Program-made: the position numbers and the translations under genes
Notes under the pieces: generated by a model
What the model saw: only the letters and a program-made list of their open reading frames with translations
The model's database searches: none
Told to the model about the DNA's origin: nothing
NCBI RefSeq assembly: GCF_013364275.1
Contig: NZ_CP054932.1
Coordinates: 7,936,001-8,000,000, forward strand
DNA length: 64,000 nucleotides
Source: Actinomadura sp. NAK00032
Lineage (GTDB): Bacteria; Actinomycetota; Actinomycetes; Streptosporangiales; Streptosporangiaceae
Direction: 5' to 3'
In this document: piece after piece, positions 32,721 through 41,381 of the stretch
Position numbering within the stretch: the first letter of the stretch is position 1
Layout of the letters: every line of letters begins with the position of its first letter

Positions 32721-33956
32721 ATGACCAGCACGAGGAAGCCCAGCACGAACAAGCTCAGAGTCGCCACGGTGATCACCCGCTTCAACGGCGGGGCCGGGCA
32801 GGTCGCGCTGAACGGCGCGCTCGCCCTCCCGGACGGCGGCTACGAGCGCGCGATCGTCACCGGCGGCGTCGGCATGGACAGCACGGCAGCGTCCACGGGA
32901 AACAGCGTCCTCTACGGGGACGACGCCGTCGCGAACGCCGCCGCCGGTGACCTCACTCCCGCGGCGCACGCGGCCGGGATGGAGATCGTCCAGGTGGGGC
33001 CGCTGGTGCCGCAGATCTCGCCGCGCGACGACCTGGCCGCGCTGCGCACGCTGACCCGGGTGCTGGCGGAGGGGCGGTACGACGTCGTCCACACGCACAG
33101 CGCGAAGGGCGGCGTGATCGGCCGGGTGGCGGCGGCCCGCGCCGGGGTCCCGCGCATCGTGCACACCTGGCACGGGTTCCCGTTCAACGAGTTCCAGTCG
33201 TGGGCACGGCGACGCGTATATATAGGTCTCGAGCGGATCGCCGCCAAGCGCACCGACGCGTTCCTCGCGATCGGGTCGGAGACGGTGACGACGGCGCTGC
33301 GGCTCGGGCTGACGACACCGGAGCGGGTGCGGCTGTCGTGGCCGGCGGTGGACGTGGACGCCTACGCCGCCGCGCCCGGCTCCCGCGCGCAGGCCCGCCG
33401 CCGCCTCGACCTGCCGCTCGGCGTGAAGGTCGTCGGGTCCGTCGGGCGGCTGACGTACCAGAAGGGCCCGGAGGTCTTCGCGAAGGCGATCGCGCGGCTG
33501 CCGGACGACGTGTTCGGGCTGTGGGTCGGCGGCGGGCCGATGGCCGAGGAGCTGGCGAGGCTGACGGCCAAGCTCGGCATCGCCGAGCGGATGCGCTGGC
33601 TCGGGCACCGCGACGACGTCGCCGGCGTGCTGCCCGCGTTCGACGTGATGGCGATGGCGAGCCGCTGGGAGGGGCTCCCGTGCGTGCTGGTCGAGGCGAT
33701 CGCGGCGGGGATCCCGCTGGTCGCGACGGCCGTCCCGTCCAACCAGGACCTGGTGCTCGCCGGTGAGACCGGGATGCTCGTGCGCCCCGAGGACCCGGAG
33801 GGCCTCGCGTCGGCGGTGGCGGCGCTGCTGGACGACCCGTCCGCCGCCGCGCGGATGGCCGAGCGCGCCCGCGCCCGCGTCGGCGCGTGGTTCTCGCCGG
33901 AGCACCTCGGGACCGTCCTCGACGAGACCTACCGAGGGAACTCCGCGCGCCCATGA
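32721..33956 (+). CDS. Glycosyltransferase family 4
   Basis: 411 residues from the ATG at 32721 (GAGG five bases upstream). GT-B fold: N-terminal acceptor domain with VVHTHSAKGGVIGRVAAARA and the region HTWHGFPFN, C-terminal donor domain with GSVGRLTYQKGPEVFAKAI and the EX7E motif EGLPCVLVE. It transfers a sugar onto the lipid-linked intermediate at the inner face of the membrane. Overlaps the next gene as ATGA. The region near residues 55-95 contains an unusual Ser/Ala-rich insertion. Confidence 0.95.
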   Translation: MTSTRKPSTNKLRVATVITRFNGGAGQVALNGALALPDGGYERAIVTGGVGMDSTAASTGNSVLYGDDAVANAAAGDLTPAAHAAGMEIVQVGPLVPQISPRDDLAALRTLTRVLAEGRYDVVHTHSAKGGVIGRVAAARAGVPRIVHTWHGFPFNEFQSWARRRVYIGLERIAAKRTDAFLAIGSETVTTALRLGLTTPERVRLSWPAVDVDAYAAAPGSRAQARRRLDLPLGVKVVGSVGRLTYQKGPEVFAKAIARLPDDVFGLWVGGGPMAEELARLTAKLGIAERMRWLGHRDDVAGVLPAFDVMAMASRWEGLPCVLVEAIAAGIPLVATAVPSNQDLVLAGETGMLVRPEDPEGLASAVAALLDDPSAAARMAERARARVGAWFSPEHLGTVLDETYRGNSARP

Positions 33957-35299
33957 CCGCGACCATCGAGGCACCGCCCGCCGCACCGACCGCGACCGCG
34001 GCCGCGCCGCTGAAGCGCGGCACGCGGCTGACGGCCGTGACGCTCGTCGCGGGCATCGCCTCACTGCCGATGCTGATGCCGGCCGGCCTGCCGCCGGGGC
34101 CGGGCAACACGGGACTGCCCGACCTCGCGCTCGTCGCCGTCACCGGGACCCTGCTGCTGTGGGCGGGCACCCGGAAACTGCCGGTCTACTGGCCGTTCCT
34201 CATCCCCACCCTGCTGACGATCATCGCGGGCGGCATCGCCGCGATCGTCAACGACGCGGGCGCGCTGACGCTCGTCAAGGACCTGTTCGTGCTGCTGTGG
34301 GCGGTCGCGATCGCGAACTTCGGCCGCGACACGTCCCTCATGAGGCTCGCCCTCCGCGCCTTCGTCTGGATCGGGACGTGCTACGCCATCGTGATGATCG
34401 TCGGCTTCGTGCTGGGGATCGAGGCGCTGTCGGGCAAGCAGGTCGACGGTGAGCGCGCGATGTTCACCTTCGGCGACGCCAACTACGCGTCCAACTGGTT
34501 CATCTGCGTCTTCTTCATCGCCCGCGCGAGCCGCTTCCCCGAGACGGCCTGGAAGCGGTGGACGGTCTGCGGCGCCCTGCTCACCGCCGAGATCCTGACC
34601 GGCTCCAACGGCGGGCTGCTCGCGCTGACCATCGCGATCCTGCTCGGCTACCTGTTCCGGCTGTTCCGCGAGGGCAAGGCGCACCACGCCATCGCGGTCG
34701 GCGCGCTCGCCGTGGTCGTCGGCGGCGGCGCCGCCACGGTCGTGTCGGCGGTGAACGTCCAGCCGCTCCTGGACCAGGCGAGCCAGGCGTCCCCGATCCT
34801 GCGCGACTCCATCGGCCGGACGACCGGGGAGAGCACCAACTCGCGCAGCACCGTCCTCGCCACCACCCTCCAAATGATCGACGCCCAGCCGCACCCGTGG
34901 GGCATCGGACCCGGCCAGACCGAGAAGCAGATGCTGGTGCGGCAGGAGACGTACGTGCGGGAGGCGCACAACGACTACGTCGCCGCCGTCCTGGAGCGCG
35001 GCTTCCTCGGCGGGATCGCGCTCATCACGCTGGTGTTCGTCCTGCTGCTGAAGTGCGTGCGGATCGCCCGCCGGGACGCGCTGACCGGCGAGTACGCGCG
35101 ACTCGTCCCCCGCCCCGAACTGTTCGGCGCGCTGATCGCCGTCTTCCTCATCTCCGGACTCTTCTACGAGACCCTCCACTACCGCCACGGCTGGGCGATC
35201 TTCGGCCTCATCGCCGCGCTTGATCTGTACCGCCCAGGGGGGCGACCCCCTGGAACCCCCGCCAACCGCCGGCTGGACGAAACCCAGGAGGGGCCATGA
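33953..35299 (+). CDS. O-antigen ligase/polymerase-like membrane protein (Wzy-type)
   Basis: 448 residues with about ten spans; the long loop between spans contains the O-antigen ligase-type region HPWGIGPGQTEKQML and VREAHNDYVAAVLERGFLGG, the Wzy_C signature HNxxL/V. It is the candidate polymerase for the repeating unit. It overlaps both neighbouring genes as ATGA, so translation is coupled across three genes. Confidence 0.88.
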   Translation: MTATIEAPPAAPTATAAAPLKRGTRLTAVTLVAGIASLPMLMPAGLPPGPGNTGLPDLALVAVTGTLLLWAGTRKLPVYWPFLIPTLLTIIAGGIAAIVNDAGALTLVKDLFVLLWAVAIANFGRDTSLMRLALRAFVWIGTCYAIVMIVGFVLGIEALSGKQVDGERAMFTFGDANYASNWFICVFFIARASRFPETAWKRWTVCGALLTAEILTGSNGGLLALTIAILLGYLFRLFREGKAHHAIAVGALAVVVGGGAATVVSAVNVQPLLDQASQASPILRDSIGRTTGESTNSRSTVLATTLQMIDAQPHPWGIGPGQTEKQMLVRQETYVREAHNDYVAAVLERGFLGGIALITLVFVLLLKCVRIARRDALTGEYARLVPRPELFGALIAVFLISGLFYETLHYRHGWAIFGLIAALDLYRPGGRPPGTPANRRLDETQEGP

Positions 35300-36645
35300 C
35301 CGACACCCAGTCTCGGGCCGTCGCCGCGCCCGCCGCGGAGGCCGGACGGCTGCGGGGGCGGTTGCTGGCGCTCGTCGCGGGGAACATGGCGGGGCGGATC
35401 GGGGCGCTCGGGTCGCTCGGCATCGCGACGATCCTCGTCGCGCGGGTCGGCGGGCCGAAGCTCGTCGGCGCGTTCACGCTCGTCCGGATCCTGCCGGGGC
35501 TGCTGTGCCAGCTGTCCAGCGCGGGCCTGCCCGGCGCCGCGCCGTTCTTCCTCGCCCGCGGCGACTACGACCAGCGCCGGGTGCGGCCCACCCTCGCCTG
35601 GCTGACCGTCATCGGCGCGACCATCTCTGGAATCGGGTGGTTGGCCCTCAGCCCCCTGTTCTACCTGGTGTTCTTCAAGTCGTTCGGGATGTGGATCGCG
35701 GTCGCCGCCGCCGCGCCGTCCTTCACGCAGGGCTTCGTGTCGGTCGGCAAGGGCCTGCTCCAGGGGACGGACGACCAGCACGGCGCGAGCCTCGCCATCG
35801 CCGTCGAGGAGTTCGTGTTCCTGCCCATCTACCTGGTGATCCTGACCGGCTGGTACGGGCCCGGCGCGCTGATCACCGGGCTGGTGCTCGCCGACGTCGC
35901 CGCCGCCGCGTGGATCGCCCGGCGGCTCGCCCGGCGCGGCTTCTTCCGGGGCTGGGGGCGCGCCGACCGGCGGCTCGGCCGCTCCATCGCCGGGTACGGG
36001 TTCCGCGGCTACCTCGGCCAGCTCATCGACCTGCTGCAGCTGCGCTTCGACATGGCGCTGCTCGGCGCGCTCGCCGGGCCGAAGGTGCTCGGCGTGTACA
36101 CGGTCGCGAGCAAGTTCGCCGAGCTGGTGCAGCTGCCGGGGCTCGCGGTCAACTACGTCCTGTACCCCGACTTCGCCAAGGAGGACCGGGAGACGGCGAC
36201 GAAGCGGACGTCCCGCCTGATCCTGCCCGCACTGGCGGTGTCGGCGCTCGCCGCGCTGCCGCTCGCGCTGATCGCCGGGACCGCGCTGCCCTGGGTGTTC
36301 GGGGACGTGTTCGACGACGCGGTCGTGCCCACCTACATCCGGCTCGCCGGCGTCGTCACGTTCGGCGTGACCGGGCTAATCATGGCCTATCTGTACGGGG
36401 TGGGACGGCCCGGCGCCGCGTCCACCGGGCAGGGCATCGGGCTGCTGGTGGTCGTCGTCCTCGGCGCCGTCCTGATCCCGACGCACGGCGCGATCGGCGC
36501 GGCCGTCGCCACGTCCGTGTCGTTCGTCGCCACCACGGCCGCGCTGCTGGTCTGGTTCCAGCGCGTCAAGAAGCCCGCACCCGAGGATCCCGCACACGAG
36601 GACCCCGCGCCCTCTCGACCCTCCGTATCCGAGACCAAGGGGTGA
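35296..36645 (+). CDS. Polysaccharide flippase (Wzx/MATE-like)
   Basis: 449 residues with 12-14 hydrophobic spans. The first region after a hydrophilic head (ALVAGNMAGRIGALGSLGIA) is the polysaccharide-biosynthesis-protein signature. Later FRGYLGQLIDLLQLRFDMAL and AGPKVLGVYTVASKFAELVQ are typical of Wzx flippases. It should translocate undecaprenyl-linked repeat units across the membrane. ATG overlaps the Wzy-like stop (ATGA). Confidence 0.92.
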   Translation: MTDTQSRAVAAPAAEAGRLRGRLLALVAGNMAGRIGALGSLGIATILVARVGGPKLVGAFTLVRILPGLLCQLSSAGLPGAAPFFLARGDYDQRRVRPTLAWLTVIGATISGIGWLALSPLFYLVFFKSFGMWIAVAAAAPSFTQGFVSVGKGLLQGTDDQHGASLAIAVEEFVFLPIYLVILTGWYGPGALITGLVLADVAAAAWIARRLARRGFFRGWGRADRRLGRSIAGYGFRGYLGQLIDLLQLRFDMALLGALAGPKVLGVYTVASKFAELVQLPGLAVNYVLYPDFAKEDRETATKRTSRLILPALAVSALAALPLALIAGTALPWVFGDVFDDAVVPTYIRLAGVVTFGVTGLIMAYLYGVGRPGAASTGQGIGLLVVVVLGAVLIPTHGAIGAAVATSVSFVATTAALLVWFQRVKKPAPEDPAHEDPAPSRPSVSETKG

Positions 36646-36647
36646 TC

Positions 36648-37388
36648 ATGTCCGAGCTCGCGAGCCGTCCCCTCGAACCGTCCGGCGGGGTCCCGCCGTC
36701 CAGGCCGCGGCGCGTGCTGGACGTCGCCGGCGCGCTCACCGGGCTGCTGCTGCTGAGCGTCCCGCTGCTGCTGATCTACGTGCTGGTGCGGCTGTCCAGC
36801 CCCGGTCCCGGCGTGTTCCGGCAGACGCGGGTCGGGCAGGGCGGCCGGCCGTTCACCATGTACAAGTTCCGGACCATGCGGCAGGGCGTCGGCGGCCTCA
36901 CCGTCACGGCCAACTGCGACCCGCGCCTCACGAAGGTCGGCAAGCTGCTGCGGCAGTGGTCGCTGGACGAGCTGCCGCAGCTGGTGAACGTGCTGCGCGG
37001 CCAGATGACGCTCGTCGGGCCGCGCCCGGAGACCTACGACCTCGCCGTCCACTACGCCGCCGACTGCCGCTGGGTCTTCGACCACCGGCCCGGACTGACC
37101 GGGGTGTCGGAGGTGCGGCTGCGCGACTTCGACGTCCTCGGGCCGGACGAGGAGGTCGACCTCGCCAACTACATCGGGCGGATCGTGCCCGCGCGGGTCG
37201 CGGTGGACGCCGTCTACCTGCGCGACCCGTCGATGCGCGCCACGTTCGGCGCGCTGTGGGACACGGTCAAGCACATCCTCGGCATCCCGCTGCCGCCGCT
37301 GCCGCCGCTCCGGCGGGACGCGGGCGCGGCCGGGTCCGGCGCCGAGCAGCCCGTCCGTCCCGCGGAGGAGCCCGGCTCCGCCGCCTGA
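36648..37388 (+). CDS. Undecaprenyl-phosphate sugar-1-phosphate transferase
   Basis: 246 residues from the ATG at 36648 with AAGGGG upstream. One N-terminal hydrophobic segment (ALTGLLLLSVPLLLIYVLVR) anchors it; the catalytic part holds VFRQTRVGQGGRPFTMYKFR and QWSLDELPQLVNVLRGQM plus LVGPRPE, signatures of the bacterial sugar transferase family (PglC-type small form). It starts the lipid-linked oligosaccharide. C-terminal Pro/Ala-rich tail. Confidence 0.95.
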   Translation: MSELASRPLEPSGGVPPSRPRRVLDVAGALTGLLLLSVPLLLIYVLVRLSSPGPGVFRQTRVGQGGRPFTMYKFRTMRQGVGGLTVTANCDPRLTKVGKLLRQWSLDELPQLVNVLRGQMTLVGPRPETYDLAVHYAADCRWVFDHRPGLTGVSEVRLRDFDVLGPDEEVDLANYIGRIVPARVAVDAVYLRDPSMRATFGALWDTVKHILGIPLPPLPPLRRDAGAAGSGAEQPVRPAEEPGSAA

Positions 37389-37411
37389 CCAGCAGCCATC
37401 GGGGAGGAAGC

Positions 37412-38332
37412 ATGGACATCCGGGACGTCCGGTTCCGGATCTGGGCCATCGTGACCGCGGTCGTCCTGGTCGCCGGGTTCCTCTTCTACGTCGGGCACCG
37501 GAGGGCCGGCTACCAGCCCTACCGGGGGCCGCTCGCCTCGCCCGGCACGCCCGCCGCCCATCCCCCGCCGACGCGGCGGATCGCGCTGAACACCCAGCCC
37601 GCCGACTACCCGCGGCTGAAGGCGCTCGGCTACGACCTGGTTGATGTGAAGGCCGACCCGGCCCTCGTCGCCGGCGTCCCCGCCGGGATGCAGGCGCTGC
37701 TGTGGGTCGGCAACTTCACCTGCGGCGACTTCGAGCTCGGCTGGGACGCGTTCCAGCAGGCCGTGCAGCGGTTCGGGCGCGACCCGAAGGTGTACGGCTG
37801 GTACCTGTCGGACGAGCCGAACGCCGGCGACTGCCCCGAGGTCGCCGGGGAGATCCGCCGCCGCGCCGAGTACATCGAGCGCCACGCGTCCGGCCAGGTC
37901 TCGTTCATCTCGCTGACCGACTGGCCGATGAAGCAGCTCGCGCCGAAGCGCGTCGGCGTCGACCTGGTCGGCCTCGACCCGTACCCGTGCAAGGGGTCGG
38001 CCGACACCCGCGAGCGCTGCGACATCGGGGCCATCGACCGGATGGTTCGGATGGCGGACGCCGCCGGCATCCCGCGCGACAGGGTCGCGCCCGTTTTCCA
38101 GGCCTTCGGGCAGGGCTGCGCCAAGGGCGACAAGCAGTACTGGCTGCCGACGCGGACCCAGTTCCGCGAGATCCTCGCCCGCTGGGACCGGCTCGCGCCG
38201 CGCCCGCCGCTGGAGATCTCCTACTCCTGGGGCCGCCAGGACGAGTGGGCCTGCCCCACGCTCGCCGACGCGACCGGCGGGAAGCACCCCGACCTGCAGA
38301 GCATCATGCGGGCCCGCAATCTCGGAAGCTGA
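37412..38332 (+). CDS. Membrane-anchored TIM-barrel hydrolase-like protein
   Basis: 306 residues from the ATG at 37412 (GGGGAGG upstream). One span at about 11-30 (WAIVTAVVLVAGFLFYVGH) places the rest outside. The exterior reads like a glycoside-hydrolase barrel: VDVKADPALVAGVPAGMQAL, DPKVYGWYLSDEP with the acid pair after a strand, and VGLDPYPCKG. Several Cys residues may form disulphides. Position at the end of the operon suggests trimming or binding of the exported polymer; catalysis is inferred. Confidence 0.7.
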   Translation: MDIRDVRFRIWAIVTAVVLVAGFLFYVGHRRAGYQPYRGPLASPGTPAAHPPPTRRIALNTQPADYPRLKALGYDLVDVKADPALVAGVPAGMQALLWVGNFTCGDFELGWDAFQQAVQRFGRDPKVYGWYLSDEPNAGDCPEVAGEIRRRAEYIERHASGQVSFISLTDWPMKQLAPKRVGVDLVGLDPYPCKGSADTRERCDIGAIDRMVRMADAAGIPRDRVAPVFQAFGQGCAKGDKQYWLPTRTQFREILARWDRLAPRPPLEISYSWGRQDEWACPTLADATGGKHPDLQSIMRARNLGS

Positions 38333-38494
38333 CTAGCTCCCGCCCGGGTTGTCGGCGACGGCCGGATGCTGTGCGCCGGACGGCACCGGGAAGTCGAACG
38401 ACCCGATCTTCAAGGCCGCCATCTCCATCGCACCGACGACCAGAACGAACGCGACGGCCAGCAGGCCGAGCTTCTTGCGGTTCAAGTCCCGCAC
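38333..38494 (-). CDS. Small membrane protein of ~50 residues
   Basis: Starts at GTG 38494 or TTG 38485; the TTG has AAGGGG eight bases upstream. Sequence has KK then a span (LGLLAVAFVLVVGAMEMAAL) and a short exterior tail with Pro/Gly. It is convergent with the hydrolase-like gene, whose stop it adjoins. No family recognised; too short to be certain. Confidence 0.55.
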   Translation of the reverse strand: MRDLNRKKLGLLAVAFVLVVGAMEMAALKIGSFDFPVPSGAQHPAVADNPGGS

Positions 38495-38614
38495 CCCTTC
38501 AAAACCCCCAGAAACGCAGGTCAAACGTAACACACGATGATCTACGTCCTGGACCAGAACGCTTCCCCGCACACAAGACGTAATCCCCTTGTTACGGACT
38601 GCCCGTCCAGCGTT

Positions 38615-38647
38615 AAGGGCCGGGCGGCGCGGGAGCGCCCGGCCCTT
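38615..38647 (-). terminator. Strong hairpin after the MBL/Rieske gene
   Basis: Perfect 12-base arms AAGGGCCGGGCG (38615-38626) and CGCCCGGCCCTT (38636-38647), nine-base loop, 13 bases past the stop of the minus-strand gene. Confidence 0.75.
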
Positions 38648-38659
38648 GGGACGTGGGGT

Positions 38660-40225
38660 CTAGGGGATTTCGCGGCTGGTCAGGTTGGCGGCTCGGGCGT
38701 TGAGGCATTCGCCGGTGGCCAGGTCGAAGGCGAAGTTGTGGGCCAGGCAGTGGATCCGGCCGTCGCGGACGACGGCGCCGACGGAGAGGTCCTCGCCGGC
38801 GTGCGGGCAGTAGCGCGGGATGTCGTAGCGGGCGCCGTCGCAGGCGACGGTGATGCGCTCGGACTCGTCCCGCCCCGTCTCGTACTCCTCGACGGCCTCC
38901 AGCGCGGGCGCGTTGGCGTGCTTGAGCAGGCCGACCAGGTGGTCGTTGTAGACGTCCGGGTCGCGGTAGAGGCTGAGCCGGAACGAGATGAGCAGGTCCT
39001 CCCAGGCCATCCGGCCGCTGAGGACGGCGTCCAGCCAGCGCCCGGCGGTGGTGATCCGGTAGTGCGGGCGGACGTCCGGGGCCGCGGCCGCCACGGTGAC
39101 GCCGTCCTCGCCGAAGTCGACGTCCCACGTCCCGCCGTTGGGCCCGGTGATCTCGAAGCGGACGATCATCGCGATGCGGCGGCGGAAGTAGTCGCTGAGG
39201 CCGCCCAGGTAGGTGAAGTGGGCGGCGAACCGGTCGAACAGGCCGGAGCCCGGCTCGGGGTACTCGGCGAGCACCTCGGCGAGGGCGGGCGCGCGGTCGG
39301 CGGCGTAGCGCTTGAGGTAGTCGCCGCGGTCGGCGTCGGCGAAGGAGAACTCCGCCGAGACCGGGTCGCGGGTGATCTCGCCGGTGTCCAGGTCGATCGC
39401 GTCGCCGGGCAGGAAGTGCTCCCAGCGCTGCCGCGGCAGGTGCTCGCGCAGCCACGCCGTCGAGACCTCCGGGTCGCAGAACGCGCCGTCCACCTGGCCG
39501 AGCACCCAGTTGAGGTGCTCGACCTCGGCGTCCAGGAAGCACGGCGGGCCCGCGAACGGGACGGCCAGCTCCGGCTCGGTCTGCCGGACGAGCCGCTGCG
39601 TCGCGCGCAGCTTGGAGATCCGCTTGGCCATGGACAGCTCGGCCATCTCGGCGGCCGGGTACTCGTAGCAGATCGGGTGCCAGGACGCCCCCGACGTCTG
39701 CAGCGCCATCAGGTCGAGCCGGTCGCCGGCGAGGTGCTTGGCGCGGCGGGCCTGCGCGGCGGTGAGCCGGGCGTCGTTGCAGTGCAGGATCCCGCGCCCG
39801 TCCGCCACGATGAGAAAGGCGGCATCGTGGCACATAGGCGACAGTTCAGGAATCACCGTGATCCAGGACCCGCGATTGTCAAGCGGGTATTTCCCCCAGG
39901 GCTCGATCTCGATTACCTGGCGGCCACCGGCGGCGGCCGCCATGCGTTCCCGGAAGGCGGGTCCGGGATAACGCGGAATGAGGATCCGGGTTCGCACTGG
40001 AAGGCGGGCGATGACCCACGGGTCGAAATGATCTAGATGCTCGTGCGAGACGGCGACCCAGTCGGCGTCGAGCACCGCGTCCGGATTCAGATGATCGTTT
40101 CTCGGATACTGGTGCCAGGCTCCGAGAAAGGCCCCGGTCGGGGCGAGCCACGGGTCCGCGAGCAGGTGGAACGCCTGCGCGTCCACCGCCACCCCCGCAT
40201 GTCCGAGAAATGTGACCGTCGGCAT
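38660..40225 (-). CDS. Metallo-beta-lactamase-fold and Rieske [2Fe-2S] fusion protein
   Basis: 521 residues from the ATG at 40225. N-terminal MBL fold (TVTFLGHAGVAVDAQAFHLL; metal site SHEHLDHFD at about 57-65). Middle domain of about 300 residues unassigned. C-terminal Rieske cluster: YCPH at about 470 and CLAH at about 495 (CxH-17-CxxH). The two parts resemble CMP-N-acetylneuraminate hydroxylase (CMAH) with the domains in the opposite order. It lies next to the exopolysaccharide operon and could hydroxylate a nucleotide sugar. The divergent kinase shares its upstream region. Confidence 0.8.
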   Translation of the reverse strand: MPTVTFLGHAGVAVDAQAFHLLADPWLAPTGAFLGAWHQYPRNDHLNPDAVLDADWVAVSHEHLDHFDPWVIARLPVRTRILIPRYPGPAFRERMAAAAGGRQVIEIEPWGKYPLDNRGSWITVIPELSPMCHDAAFLIVADGRGILHCNDARLTAAQARRAKHLAGDRLDLMALQTSGASWHPICYEYPAAEMAELSMAKRISKLRATQRLVRQTEPELAVPFAGPPCFLDAEVEHLNWVLGQVDGAFCDPEVSTAWLREHLPRQRWEHFLPGDAIDLDTGEITRDPVSAEFSFADADRGDYLKRYAADRAPALAEVLAEYPEPGSGLFDRFAAHFTYLGGLSDYFRRRIAMIVRFEITGPNGGTWDVDFGEDGVTVAAAAPDVRPHYRITTAGRWLDAVLSGRMAWEDLLISFRLSLYRDPDVYNDHLVGLLKHANAPALEAVEEYETGRDESERITVACDGARYDIPRYCPHAGEDLSVGAVVRDGRIHCLAHNFAFDLATGECLNARAANLTSREIP

Positions 40226-40373
40226 GGTCCGACTGTCCCGCCGCGCGCCCGCCGGCGCACCCACCGGAATGCGCAAAGCGGCTACGCCACCGGTATGAAA
40301 GAAAAGTCACGGGACGAACTGACAAACCTGACTGAGACGTTCCAACAAAGCACTGAGTTTGCCCTGGTGGGGC

Positions 40374-40428
40374 ACATGTCCACTTCTGGACAGGCACCGG
40401 TCTGTTGCGGCCAATTGACTGGACATGT
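40374..40428. promoter_or_regulatory. TGGACA half-site cluster
   Basis: TGTCCA (40377-40382) and TGGACA (40387-40392) form an inverted repeat with a four-base gap; a third copy lies in TGGACATGT (40420-40428), whose reverse ACATGTCCA is at 40374-40382. The cluster is in the 259-base gap between the MBL/Rieske gene and the kinase gene. Candidate regulator site; nothing else in the gap was recognised. Confidence 0.4.
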
Positions 40429-40484
40429 ACCGGGAGGCCGGGTGACCGTCTATGGGGTGCTGGAATAGCGGACGGGGGATTTCC

Positions 40485-41381
40485 ATGGACAACGGACGGG
40501 CGCGGTCCTCCCCGGCGGACGCCTCCGCGGGGCCCGCGGGCGCGGGCGCGGGAACGGGCACGCTCGCGGGGGCGGGCACGCTCGCGGGGGCGGGCACGCT
40601 CGCGGGCGCGGGGACGCTCGCGGGCACGCCGGACGGCGGCCACCCCGCCGGGCGGGGCGAGCAGGTGCTGTGGCGGCGCCGGCTCCGCCACGACATCCGG
40701 CACGAGCTGGGCACCATCATCATGCTGGCCTCGGCCGTCGTCGTCGCGGAGGACGTCGGCGACACCAGCCGGGCCCGCATCGAGCAGCTGCTCGGCGAGA
40801 CCCGCTGGCTCGACCACCTGCTGCGCCGGCTCGACGAGGACGACACCGGCGACGGGGCGGACGGCCGCCCGCTGCCCGGCCCCGAGCGGCTCCGGGTCGA
40901 TGAGCTGACCGCCGAGGTCGTCACCGGCATGCGGCTCGCGACGCGGCACGAGGTGTACTTCGCCGGCGGCGAGGCCTGGGCCCACATGGACCCGGTCGCC
41001 CTGTGGCGCGCGGTCCGCAACGTCCTCGACAACGCGTGCCGCGTCGCGGCGGGCCGCGTCGACGTGCGCGTCGAGGCCGACCAGGGGTGGGTCGTCATCC
41101 AGGTCGACGACGACGGCCCCGGCTTCGGCGCGGGCGCGGGCGGGCGCCCCGGCGCCCCCGGCCGCCCGGGGCGCGGGCGGGCCCGGCCCGGTCTGGCCTC
41201 GCTCGGGCTCGGCATCGTGCACGACCTCATCTCCGGCTACGGCGGCAGCCTGGAGATCCGCACCTGCGAGATGGGCGGGGCGCGGGTGCGGATGCTGCTG
41301 CCGGCGGCGCCGCCCCCCGAGCCGGTCGCGTCCGGCGGCGCCGCCGACGCGTTCGTCGACGACTGGCGGCCGCACCCATGA
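40485..41381 (+). CDS. Soluble sensor histidine kinase
   Basis: 298 residues from the ATG at 40485. No membrane span. After a Gly/Ala/Thr-rich head comes RHDIRHELGTIIMLASA, a His-box-like helix, then NVLDNACRVAAGRVDVRVEA (N-box), VDDDGPGFGAG (G1) and SLGLGIVHDLISGYGGSLEI (G2). It overlaps the response regulator gene as ATGA. Residues 20-46 are an imperfect GAGTLA hexapeptide repeat (18-base DNA units). The cue is probably cytoplasmic. Could also phosphorylate the LuxR-type regulator at 28195. Confidence 0.85.
   Translation: MDNGRARSSPADASAGPAGAGAGTGTLAGAGTLAGAGTLAGAGTLAGTPDGGHPAGRGEQVLWRRRLRHDIRHELGTIIMLASAVVVAEDVGDTSRARIEQLLGETRWLDHLLRRLDEDDTGDGADGRPLPGPERLRVDELTAEVVTGMRLATRHEVYFAGGEAWAHMDPVALWRAVRNVLDNACRVAAGRVDVRVEADQGWVVIQVDDDGPGFGAGAGGRPGAPGRPGRGRARPGLASLGLGIVHDLISGYGGSLEIRTCEMGGARVRMLLPAAPPPEPVASGGAADAFVDDWRPHP

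Noticed and set aside
40295..40468. Short plus-strand frame starting MKEKSRDELTNLTETF between the MBL/Rieske and kinase genes
   Set aside because: No clear ribosome site, no family, and it runs across the TGGACA half-site cluster; more likely a regulatory region.
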